The position numbers were made by a program, and so were the translations under genes. Source: Mollicutes bacterium (lineage in GTDB: Bacteria > Bacillota_I > Bacilli_A > RF39 > UBA660). Taken from it: a DNA stretch of 15,063 nucleotides. The stretch is from positions 1-15,063 of the forward strand of contig PWIL01000127.1 in NCBI GenBank assembly GCA_003560455.1, given 5' to 3'. The notes beneath the pieces were generated by a model that was not told the DNA's origin, did not search any database, and saw only the letters and a program-made list of their open reading frames with translations. This document shows, piece after piece, positions 7,383 through 13,260 of this stretch. Positions within the stretch are counted from its first letter, which is position 1. Every line of letters starts with the position of its first letter.

Positions 7383-7436
7383 GAAATAAAATCCTGCTCA
7401 ATAATGTCTTGTTGCCTTTTCTCAATTTCACCTAAC
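7383..7436 (-). repeat. Gene-bracketing inverted repeat, right arm (threonine aldolase gene)
   Basis: On the minus strand GTTAGG, then TTGAGAAAAGGCAAC (7411-7425) and GCAGGATTTTATTTC (7383-7397), inverted copies of the blocks at 6222-6318. It starts at the R' GTT of attC-like site D and ends 39 bp before the start codon. Confidence 0.8.
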
Positions 7437-7454
7437 GTTCAAGTGTATGCGAAG

Positions 7455-7509
7455 TTGAAAAACCCCGCTACCTTGATTTAATTGTATCAAAAAGAGCGGG
7501 GTTTTTCAA
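7455..7509. terminator. Terminator-like hairpin inside attC-like site D
   Basis: A perfect 15-bp stem pairs 7455-7469 with 7495-7509 (TTGAAAAACCCCGCT / AGCGGGGTTTTTCAA); a smaller stem TTGAT/ATCAA (7473-7477, 7486-7490) sits within the loop. The GC-rich core with a run of five T after it on either strand fits a bidirectional intrinsic terminator, which could insulate neighbouring cassettes. Confidence 0.6.
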
Positions 7510-7518
7510 TTTGGGTGA

Positions 7519-7537
7519 GGGCTTTCGGGGAAAGCCC
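7519..7537. other. Perfect short hairpin in attC-like site D
   Basis: GGGCTTTC (7519-7526) pairs with GAAAGCCC (7530-7537) around a GGG loop. It has no counterpart at the corresponding place in site C, so it is part of the variable centre of the site. Confidence 0.6.
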
Positions 7538-7553
7538 GAACCGCATACACTTT

Positions 7554-7623
7554 GTTATGCGTTGTAGCGAAAAGCAATGACCGTCCCGAAGGGCGGTCAT
7601 ATTTTTTCTGGCAATTTGTTATT
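7554..7623 (+). repeat. Gene-bracketing inverted repeat, left arm (unknown gene 7619-7969)
   Basis: Plus-strand GTTATGCGT, TAGCGAAAAGC, a hairpin, then CTGGCAATTTGTTATT (7608-7623). The same blocks in the same order occur inverted at 8030-8094. The arms differ almost only in the hairpin insert. The arm starts at the GTT of site D and runs through the stop codon of the gene. Confidence 0.88.
7577..7600. other. Hairpin with stable tetraloop, embedded in the left inverted-repeat arm
   Basis: A 10-bp stem (ATGACCGTCC with GGGCGGTCAT, one non-Watson-Crick pair) closes a 4-nt loop that reads TTCG on the minus strand. It lies 18 bp after the stop codon of the unknown gene. T-tracts flank it on the plus strand only, so terminator function on the gene strand is doubtful. 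The right arm carries an unrelated perfect hairpin at the same position. Confidence 0.55.
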
Positions 7624-7969
7624 CTTGCGGTTTTTCGTATTTTTGAACGTGTACATAAAAGGTGGCTTGTTCCGCTGGTCCACCATCTTTGTTTAGTTCC
7701 GCGAGATGTTTTGCGGCTCCTACCACATCTTTTCTTTCTTCCGCATTCCATTGATCATGATAACCATACATTGTTTTTCCACCATCAAAAGATTGACTCA
7801 CAAAAACCGTTTGAACAAGATTCGGGTTATCTTCAACCAATTGCTGCAAAACATCGTCTCTATTGCTATCCGTTAATCTTATTTCCACTTTTTCAGTGCT
7901 CCCTAAATATTCGCCGTGGTCTAGTTTTTTTTCTTCGGGGTGAAAGCCACCCATTTCAGGATTTCCCAT
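7619..7969 (-). CDS. Hypothetical cassette protein
   Basis: A 116-residue, soluble, acidic protein that I do not recognise. It starts MGNPEMGGFHPEEKK, has no signal peptide, membrane segment or cysteine, and has an even mix of charged residues. The segment EKVEIRLTDSNRDDVLQQL, then VQTVFVSQSF, then QATFYVHVQKY suggests an alternating alpha/beta domain. No catalytic motif is evident. Protein-like composition, clean length and a promoter candidate just upstream support it over overlapping frames on either strand. It is the first gene of the cassette array, with attC-like site D downstream, and is bracketed by the strongest inverted repeat in the window (7554-7623 and 8030-8094). Genes of unknown function are usual in integron cassettes. 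Confidence 0.75.
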   Translation of the reverse strand: MGNPEMGGFHPEEKKLDHGEYLGSTEKVEIRLTDSNRDDVLQQLVEDNPNLVQTVFVSQSFDGGKTMYGYHDQWNAEERKDVVGAAKHLAELNKDGGPAEQATFYVHVQKYEKPQE

Positions 7970-8002
7970 AATTTTTTTAGTTAGTGATTAAAATACATGA
8001 TA

Positions 8003-8031
8003 ATAATACCATAGTTACGCCGACCACGCAA
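8003..8031 (-). promoter_or_regulatory. Candidate extended -10 promoter for the first cassette gene
   Basis: Minus strand: -10 TATTAT (8003-8008) preceded by TGG (extended -10), with a weak -35 TTGCGT (8026-8031) at 17 bp spacing. Start would be near 7996, about 27 nt before the ATG at 7969. The -35 lies within the inverted-repeat arm. Confidence 0.5.
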
Positions 8032-8094
8032 TAACAAATTGCCAGAAAATATCAAAAAATTGAAATTTTTTGGCTTTTCGCTATTACGCATAAC
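8030..8094 (-). repeat. Gene-bracketing inverted repeat, right arm (unknown gene 7619-7969)
   Basis: Minus strand, from 8094 downward: GTTATGCGT, TAGCGAAAAGC, a perfect A/T hairpin (CAAAAAAT with ATTTTTTG), then CTGGCAATTTGTTATT ending at 8030. These blocks match the left arm at 7554-7623. The arm can also fold on itself (about 13 of 18 positions pair between its ends). Confidence 0.88.
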
Positions 8095-8099
8095 TCATT

Positions 8100-8130
8100 A
8101 TTATACGAACTATTCCCTTTCATCGTCCAA
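8100..8130 (-). promoter_or_regulatory. Candidate promoter entering the cassette array (Pc-like position)
   Basis: Minus strand: perfect -10 TATAAT (8100-8105) and -35-like TTGGAC (8125-8130) with a long 19-bp spacer. The predicted start (about 8093) falls at the GTT boundary where the first cassette begins, the place where an integron's cassette promoter would point. The spacing is suboptimal. Confidence 0.4.
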
Positions 8131-8260
8131 TTCTACAAATCCCCAAAATTATAATTTTATTCCAATAAAAACTAATTCAATTTTACTCATTTTAAAACAA
8201 CTATGCAAATTGACCTAAAAAAAGCTAAAAAAACCCACTTATATTCCCATTTTTTCTCAC

Positions 8261-9499
8261 TCACCTCCCCAACAAATACTCTATTGCGGCATTTTTTTGT
8301 GAATCAAATTCGTTTTCTCTATCTTCATCAGTAATTTTTACAATAATATCGGGAGTAATCCCAACTTCATCAATATCTCTTCCAGAAGGAGTGAACCATC
8401 TTGCAATAGTAAGCCGAAGACTTGAACCATCAGCAAAATTTTCTAATTCTTGAACAGTTCCTTTCCCAAAAGTATTTTCTCCAATAATAATTCCCCTAGA
8501 ATGATCCTGAATCGCTCCTGCAACTATTTCAGAAGCAGAGGCACTACTTGAATTAACTAAAACAACAAGAGGAACATTTAGTAATTTTACATTATTATTT
8601 GTATTTAAAACTTGTTCTTTTTTCCCTCTTTCAAAAATAGAAACAACAGTTAAATCTGATGGCAATAAATAAGAAGAAAGCTCAACAGCAATATCTAAAT
8701 ACCCACCTCCATTAAAACGCAAATCAATAATAACCCCACGAGGTTCCTTCAAAAGCATTTCAGAAATTGCCCTTCTAAATTCTTCATTTGTTTTATCATT
8801 AAACTGATTAACACTTAAATAAACAATTTTATTATCCAATTTTTCTACTGTAACACTTTCAATATCAATTGTATCTCTTACAATTGAAACATCAAAAGGA
8901 TTATCCAATCCTTCCCTAATTATTGTTAAAGTTACAGTTGTTCCTTTTTCTCCACGAATACTCATAATAGCATGAATTAAATTCATATCTGTTGTTAATT
9001 TGCCATCAATTTTATAAACAATATCTCCGGGAAGAAGCCCAGATTTTTCCGCAGGGCTTTTTCTTAATGGAGTCACAATAGTTAATTCTTCTTTTTTGAT
9101 TGTTAATTCAGCTCCAATCCCTTCTAATTTCCCATCTAAACTAAGAGCAAAATTTTCACTTTCTTCAGGAGTCATAAAAACTGTATATGGGTCTTGCAAA
9201 GCATCAACCATTCCACGAATAGCCCCATAAATCATTTCTTCATTTTCTAATACTTCTTTATCTACATATTTTTTTTCTAATTCGTCCCAAATAGTCCAAA
9301 AAAGTTTCATATCAGAAATATTATCTTTTTTTAAGATATCTACTGATTCTATTTCTTCAGAAGGAATTGCAATTTTTGCTTCACTTAAACTTAAAACACC
9401 AATATTTGTTAATTGCCATCCTAATATAAAGCTTAAAATAGCTATTAAAAAATAAAGAAAATAATTATGTTGTTTTTTATTACGAAAATTTAAGGACAT
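8261..9499 (-). CDS. ctpA: C-terminal processing peptidase, S41 family (CtpA/Prc-like)
   Basis: A 412-residue membrane-anchored serine protease. A single N-terminal membrane segment (about 12-36, YFLYFLIAILSFILGW) places the catalytic part outside the membrane. A PDZ domain lies at about 120-205 (GIGAELTIKKEELTIVTPL, then SGLLPGDIVYKIDG), followed by the S41 core. The Ser/Lys dyad is intact: Ser321 in NSSSASASEIVAGA and Lys346 in GENTFGKGTVQ, 25 residues apart as in the family. The oxyanion/core motif DLRFNGGG is at 259-266. Length is normal for CtpA. It probably trims or degrades C-termini of envelope proteins. Its start overlaps the end of ymdB by 20 bp, implying translational coupling. The 166 bp after its stop contain the array promoter candidate but no clear terminator. 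Confidence 0.93.
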   Translation of the reverse strand: MSLNFRNKKQHNYFLYFLIAILSFILGWQLTNIGVLSLSEAKIAIPSEEIESVDILKKDNISDMKLFWTIWDELEKKYVDKEVLENEEMIYGAIRGMVDALQDPYTVFMTPEESENFALSLDGKLEGIGAELTIKKEELTIVTPLRKSPAEKSGLLPGDIVYKIDGKLTTDMNLIHAIMSIRGEKGTTVTLTIIREGLDNPFDVSIVRDTIDIESVTVEKLDNKIVYLSVNQFNDKTNEEFRRAISEMLLKEPRGVIIDLRFNGGGYLDIAVELSSYLLPSDLTVVSIFERGKKEQVLNTNNNVKLLNVPLVVLVNSSSASASEIVAGAIQDHSRGIIIGENTFGKGTVQELENFADGSSLRLTIARWFTPSGRDIDEVGITPDIIVKITDEDRENEFDSQKNAAIEYLLGR

Positions 9500-10268
9500 G
9501 TTTTATATTTAATGCTTTTTTAGTCTTTTCGTCAATTTCAATTATAACTCCACTAAAAACTTTTTTGCCTTTAGTTTCTGGTTCGTGTTTTTTATCAATT
9601 TGAGTTAAAAATTTTTCTAAAACAATTTCTTTTTTTACTCCAATTACAGATTCAAAAGGTCCAGTCATTCCTGCATCAGTAATATATGCAGTTCCTTTCG
9701 CCAAAATATGAGCATCAGCAGTAGGGACATGAGTATGAGTTCCAATTACAGCACTTACTTTACCATCTAAATAATAACCTAAGGCATATTTTTCAGCAGT
9801 AGTTTCTGCATGATAATCTACAAAAATAGCTGAAAGTTTTTCTTTTTTATATTTTTCTAAAATATCATCCATTGTTCGCATAGGACAATCAAAGTGTTTT
9901 CTTATAAAAGATCTTCCCATCAAATTTACAACTAAAACTTTCTTCCTCCCAACTTTCACTATTTCAGAGCCTCTTCCAGCAACACCTGGAGGATAATTTG
10001 CAGGACGCAAAACAGGAAATGTCTTGTCATCTAAATGTTGAACACCATCTTTATTAGACCAAACATGATTTCCAGAAGTAAAAAAATCTATTCCAGCTTT
10101 TTTCATTTCTTGAATATGTTTATAAGAAAAACCACTCCCATTTGTTAGATTTTCTGCATTTGCAATTACTAAATCTGGTTTTAATTCTTGTTTTATTTCA
10201 GGAAGTAATTTTTTAATAATATCTCTTCCTGCTCTTCCAAAAATATCTCCTATAAATAATATTTTCAT
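9480..10268 (-). CDS. ymdB: YmdB-family metallophosphoesterase (2',3'-cyclic phosphodiesterase-like)
   Basis: A 262-residue calcineurin-like phosphoesterase with a dinuclear metal site. Metal ligands are all present in the order of the Bacillus YmdB / Deinococcus DR1281 family: Asp8 in GDIFGRAGRD, Glu39 and Asn40 in NAENLTNGSG, Asn67 and His68 in SGNHVWSNKD, Asp151, His153 and Glu155 in DYHAETTAEK, and His178 and His180 in GTHTHVPTADAHI. Characterised members hydrolyse 2',3'-cyclic nucleotides and influence RNA turnover and developmental choices; here function is by family only. It lies 12 bp after the helicase gene and overlaps ctpA by 20 bp, in a three-gene unit. Confidence 0.92.
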   Translation of the reverse strand: MKILFIGDIFGRAGRDIIKKLLPEIKQELKPDLVIANAENLTNGSGFSYKHIQEMKKAGIDFFTSGNHVWSNKDGVQHLDDKTFPVLRPANYPPGVAGRGSEIVKVGRKKVLVVNLMGRSFIRKHFDCPMRTMDDILEKYKKEKLSAIFVDYHAETTAEKYALGYYLDGKVSAVIGTHTHVPTADAHILAKGTAYITDAGMTGPFESVIGVKKEIVLEKFLTQIDKKHEPETKGKKVFSGVIIEIDEKTKKALNIKHVLKFS

Positions 10269-10280
10269 AATTATACTTTA

Positions 10281-12515
10281 TTAAATTTTTTCTAATGGCG
10301 CTACGCTTAATGCAATTTTTTTAACTCCAATTTTAGAATCCTCAAAAGCTATTGTAGCAACTTCACCAAGAATATCTACTATTACTCCAGATCCAAAAGT
10401 TTTATGTTTAATTTTATCTCCAACAGAAAAATTATTAATAAAAATTGTATTTTCTTCTTCTTCTAAAGGGATAGGAGTTTTCCCAATTTCATTTATAGAT
10501 ATATGAGATCTTGCGCCATGTCCTCCAAAATTAGATTCTACTAAATCTTCAGAAATATCAGCTAAAAATTGAGAAGGCGCATTAGATTTTGATTCACCAT
10601 ATAACATACGAGATCTAGCATGTAAAAGATATAATCTATCCATTGCTCTTGTCATAGCAACATACATAAGTCGTCTTTCTTCTTCTAATTCAGTAGGGTC
10701 CATTAAACTTCTGTTATGAGGAAAAATTCCTTCTTCAAGTCCAGCAATAAAAACATAAGGGAATTCTAATCCTTTTGCAGAATGAACAGTCATAAAATTA
10801 ACTGCATTTATTTTTTCATTTATAGTATCTGCATCAGAAATTAAACTTACTTCTTCTAAAAAAATATTTAAAGACAAACCTGGTTCCAAATTATCATATT
10901 TATGAGCAACAGAAATTAATTCAGATATATTTTCTAATCTTGCTTCATTTTCTACACTTCCATCATTTAGCATTTTTTTATAACCAGATGTAGATAAAAC
11001 ATTTTTTATCATTCCAGAAGCAGAAAGTTCTGTATTTAATTTTTGTAATTCTTTAATTTTTTTTATAAAATCTTCAATTGCTATTGCTTTACTTGAAGAA
11101 ATCCCATCAATTTCATTGGCAAGCAACATAGAATTAAAAAAAGATAAATTATTACATATAGAAAATTTATGAATTGATTCTAATGTTTTACTCCCAATTT
11201 TTCTTGCAGGAGTATTAATAATTCTCATTAAACTAACTGTGTCATTTGGATTTTGGATAAATCTTAAGTAAGCAATAATATCTTTAATTTCTTTTCTATC
11301 ATAAAATTTAATTCCTCCAATAATTCTATAGGGGATTCCATATCTTAAAAAAACTTCTTCTAAAACACGAGATTGCGCATTTGTCCTATAAAGAATAGTA
11401 AATTCATTATAATTTGGATATTCATAAGAATTTAAAATATTAATTATTTCTTGAACAATCATTTCAGCTTCATGTCTTTCATTATCTGATAACCAATGTT
11501 TTATTTTCTCTCCTTCTTCTTTCACAGTCCATAATTTTTTTTCTTTTCTTTGAGTATTCTTTGAAATAACAGAGTTTGCACTATCAAGAATAAATTTAGT
11601 AGACCGATAATTTTGTTCTAAAATCGCAATTTTTAAATCTGGATAATCTCTTTCAAAATCTAACATATTTTGGACACTAGCTCCTCTCCAACCATAAATA
11701 CTTTGGTCTGTATCGCCAATAACACAAATATTTTGATATTTTTCAGCTAACATTTTTATTAAAATATATTGAGCTTTATTTGTATCTTGATATTCATCAA
11801 CTGAAATAAATTTAAATTTTTCTTGATATTGATCTAAAATATCAGGAAATTTTTTAAATAAATTTACTGTTTGCATAATAATATCATCAAAATCTAAAGC
11901 ATTATTTGCTTTTAATGCAGATTGATAATGAGGATAAATTTTTGCAACTTTATCTGTAAAATAATCTCCACTATATTTTGAATATTCTTCTGAAGTAAGA
12001 AGTTGATTTTTAGCATTAGAAATATGAGATAAAATAGCTTTTGGAATTATTTTTTTAGGGTCCATTTGCAAAGATTCCATTATTCTTTTCATTAAAATTA
12101 ATTGGTCAGCAGTATCATAAATAACAAAAGAATTTTCAAAATCTAATAAATGAATATTTTTTCTTAAAATTCTTACGCAAATAGAATGAAAAGTCCCAAT
12201 AGTAGGCAAAGAACTTTCAGAAATAAGTTCCCCAGCAGAAATTAAATCTCCAAAACCTTCTGCAACAGCCATTTCATCAGATTTTGATAAAAGTTTAGTT
12301 ATTCTTTTTTTCATTTCTCCAGCTGCCTTATTTGTGAAAGTTACAGCTAAAATATTCCAAGGTTTTATATTTTTTTCTTTTATTAAATAAGCAATTCTAT
12401 GAGTTAAAGCACGAGTTTTCCCACTTCCTGCTCCTGCAACAACAAGTAAAGGTCCAGTAAAATGAGTTACTGCTTCTGTTTGTTTTTCATTAAGATTTTT
12501 TAAAATATCAGACAT
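10281..12515 (-). CDS. pcrA: ATP-dependent DNA helicase PcrA/UvrD (SF1A)
   Basis: A 744-residue superfamily 1A 3'-5' helicase for nucleotide excision repair and removal of RecA or replication/transcription blocks. Motifs in order: Q-motif LNEKQTEAV (8-16), Walker A AGAGSGKT (27-34), motif Ia TFTNKAA (59-65), motif II DEYQDTN (240-246), motif III QSIYGWRGA (271-279), motif IV QNYRST (301-306), motif V TVHSAKGLEF (576-585), motif VI RLMYVAMTRA (615-624). The C-terminus FSVGDKIKHKTFGSGVIVDI (about 696-715) is the Tudor-like RNA-polymerase-interacting module typical of PcrA. That supports PcrA/UvrD over Rep. It starts the pcrA-ymdB-ctpA unit. No consensus promoter is clear in the spacer before it, though a TATACT sits about 30 bp upstream of the start. 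Confidence 0.95.
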   Translation of the reverse strand: MSDILKNLNEKQTEAVTHFTGPLLVVAGAGSGKTRALTHRIAYLIKEKNIKPWNILAVTFTNKAAGEMKKRITKLLSKSDEMAVAEGFGDLISAGELISESSLPTIGTFHSICVRILRKNIHLLDFENSFVIYDTADQLILMKRIMESLQMDPKKIIPKAILSHISNAKNQLLTSEEYSKYSGDYFTDKVAKIYPHYQSALKANNALDFDDIIMQTVNLFKKFPDILDQYQEKFKFISVDEYQDTNKAQYILIKMLAEKYQNICVIGDTDQSIYGWRGASVQNMLDFERDYPDLKIAILEQNYRSTKFILDSANSVISKNTQRKEKKLWTVKEEGEKIKHWLSDNERHEAEMIVQEIINILNSYEYPNYNEFTILYRTNAQSRVLEEVFLRYGIPYRIIGGIKFYDRKEIKDIIAYLRFIQNPNDTVSLMRIINTPARKIGSKTLESIHKFSICNNLSFFNSMLLANEIDGISSSKAIAIEDFIKKIKELQKLNTELSASGMIKNVLSTSGYKKMLNDGSVENEARLENISELISVAHKYDNLEPGLSLNIFLEEVSLISDADTINEKINAVNFMTVHSAKGLEFPYVFIAGLEEGIFPHNRSLMDPTELEEERRLMYVAMTRAMDRLYLLHARSRMLYGESKSNAPSQFLADISEDLVESNFGGHGARSHISINEIGKTPIPLEEEENTIFINNFSVGDKIKHKTFGSGVIVDILGEVATIAFEDSKIGVKKIALSVAPLEKI

Positions 12516-12603
12516 ATTAGTAAAAATTATTTGGATTTTTAGTATATAGAAAAAATATGATTTTAGATAGAAGATTTTATTTGAAATTTGCTGACAAGTT
12601 AGA

Positions 12604-12619
12604 ATAAGAAAATTCTTAT
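12604..12619. other. Small perfect hairpin
   Basis: ATAAGA and TCTTAT pair around an AAAT loop, followed on the plus strand by CTTTTT. It is too weak and short to call a terminator with confidence; it lies about 90 bp upstream of the pcrA start. Confidence 0.35.
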
Positions 12620-12633
12620 CTTTTTAATTATAA

Positions 12634-12717
12634 GAGAGTATAGGGGATATTTTTCGGACTGTATTTAGCGAGCCTTTTTGGCGAACATAAGTTCGAAAAA
12701 TCATCCCCCATGCTCTC
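12634..12717 (-). other. Long imperfect hairpin, candidate structured RNA or small repeat
   Basis: An 84-bp inverted repeat in the 278-bp nrdR-pcrA spacer. Positions 12634-12660 pair with 12690-12717: GAGAG/CTCTC, then GGGGAT/ATCCCC and ATTTTTCG/CGAAAAAT, with one mismatch, one bulge and two wobble pairs. At the tip GCC/GGC (12672-12674, 12680-12682) forms a mini-stem. On the minus strand GAAC-TTAT-GTTC can form an alternative side hairpin. No tRNA features, no ORF. The rest of the spacer is A/T-rich and shows nothing else recognisable. Confidence 0.6.
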
Positions 12718-12793
12718 GAATTACTATTTAATTAAATTCAGGGGCTTGCTTTCGTTAAAAAAAATTCAAATCATAATAGTTAAAATTTTTTTA

Positions 12794-13246
12794 TTAATTT
12801 TTTGGAGAAAGAGATTCCAACTCTTTTTGAAAACTTTCTAAATCTTTAAATTGCCTATAAACAGAAGCAAAACGAATATATGCGACTTCATCTAATTCTT
12901 TTAAAGCATCCATTATTTTTTTACCAATTTCTTTGCTGGGGATTTCTTTTCCTTTTCCTCCCCATTCTTCTTCCAAATTATTTAAAAGTTGAGTGATTTG
13001 TTCTTGAGTAACTTTTCTTTTTTCACATGATTTCCAAATTCCTTTTTCTAATTTTCCACGATCATAGTTTTCCCTGCTCCCATCTTTTTTTATAACTATA
13101 AAATTAGTGTTTTCTACTCTTTCAAAAGTAGTAAAACGATATTTGCATTTTTCACATTCTCTTCGTCTACGAATAGCTTTTTGGCCTGCAGTTTCACGAG
13201 AATCTAAAACTCTAGTATTTTTATGTTGGCATTTTACACAAATCAT
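12794..13246 (-). CDS. nrdR: Transcriptional repressor NrdR
   Basis: A 150-residue zinc-ribbon/ATP-cone repressor that represses ribonucleotide reductase genes by sensing ATP/dATP. The zinc ribbon uses Cys3, Cys6, Cys31 and Cys34 (CVKC and CEKC), with the conserved segment TRVLDSRETA and basic IRRRRECEKC for DNA binding. The ATP-cone runs from about 49 to 139 (FIVIKKDGSRENYDRGKLEKG, then YIRFASVYRQFKD near the end). Length and architecture are standard. It starts 14 bp after the dgt stop, so the two dNTP-related genes are probably co-transcribed. No NrdR-box pair or nrd gene is evident in the window. Confidence 0.95.
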   Translation of the reverse strand: MICVKCQHKNTRVLDSRETAGQKAIRRRRECEKCKYRFTTFERVENTNFIVIKKDGSRENYDRGKLEKGIWKSCEKRKVTQEQITQLLNNLEEEWGGKGKEIPSKEIGKKIMDALKELDEVAYIRFASVYRQFKDLESFQKELESLSPKN

Positions 13247-13260
13247 ATTTTATAATTTTT

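Larger units (their letters stand above)
7434..7556 (-). repeat. attC-like site D (best-formed, highly structured)
   Basis: On the gene strand it opens with GCATAAC and closes with GTTAGGT, a perfect GTTRRRY match. The inner arms are an 11-bp perfect complement: AAGTGTATGCG (7441-7451) and CGCATACACTT (7542-7552), offset 4 nt from one AAC and 1 nt from the GTT. The centre contains two further perfect hairpins (7455-7509 and 7519-7537) and the CAATTTGGGTG block (7507-7517) shared with site C. It follows the unknown cassette gene and precedes the threonine aldolase gene. Confidence 0.78.
4135..8105 (-). mobile_element. Integron-like gene-cassette array without integrase (CALIN-like)
   Basis: Five same-strand genes (racemase, GNAT, GNAT, threonine aldolase family, unknown) are separated by four structured spacers of 70-131 bp. 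Each spacer begins (gene strand) with a box ending in AAC just after a stop codon and ends in a box starting with GTT just before the next gene, with complementary inner arms. That is the architecture of integron attC sites and matches gene orientation, attC being 3' of its ORF. The genes are functionally unrelated monocistronic units, and several are richer in G/C than the flanking pil and uvrD regions. No tyrosine recombinase IntI is in the window, so any mobilisation would need an integrase elsewhere. The promoter-proximal end lies near 8094-8130. The distal end is poorly defined near 4081-4135, where no attC follows the racemase. Confidence 0.65.

Noticed and set aside
6222..7436. The inverted repeats around the aldolase gene as ends of an insertion sequence.
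   Set aside because: No transposase, no target-site duplication seen, the repeat is different for each gene, and it begins at attC-like GTT boxes.
7552..7971. A 139-codon open frame on the plus strand covering the unknown cassette gene.
   Set aside because: It is antisense to the 116-residue minus-strand frame, has poor protein-like composition (His, Leu, Phe and Arg rich) and begins inside the inverted-repeat arm and hairpin.
4893..8094. A CRISPR array, given regularly placed repeated structure.
   Set aside because: Spacing is 500-1200 bp with genes between, and the sites are similar in architecture rather than identical in sequence.
12634..12717. A tRNA gene, prompted by a length near 84 nt and a TTCGAA-like segment.
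   Set aside because: No cloverleaf: the acceptor-like stem runs uninterrupted for about 26 bp, with no anticodon arm or proper T-loop position.
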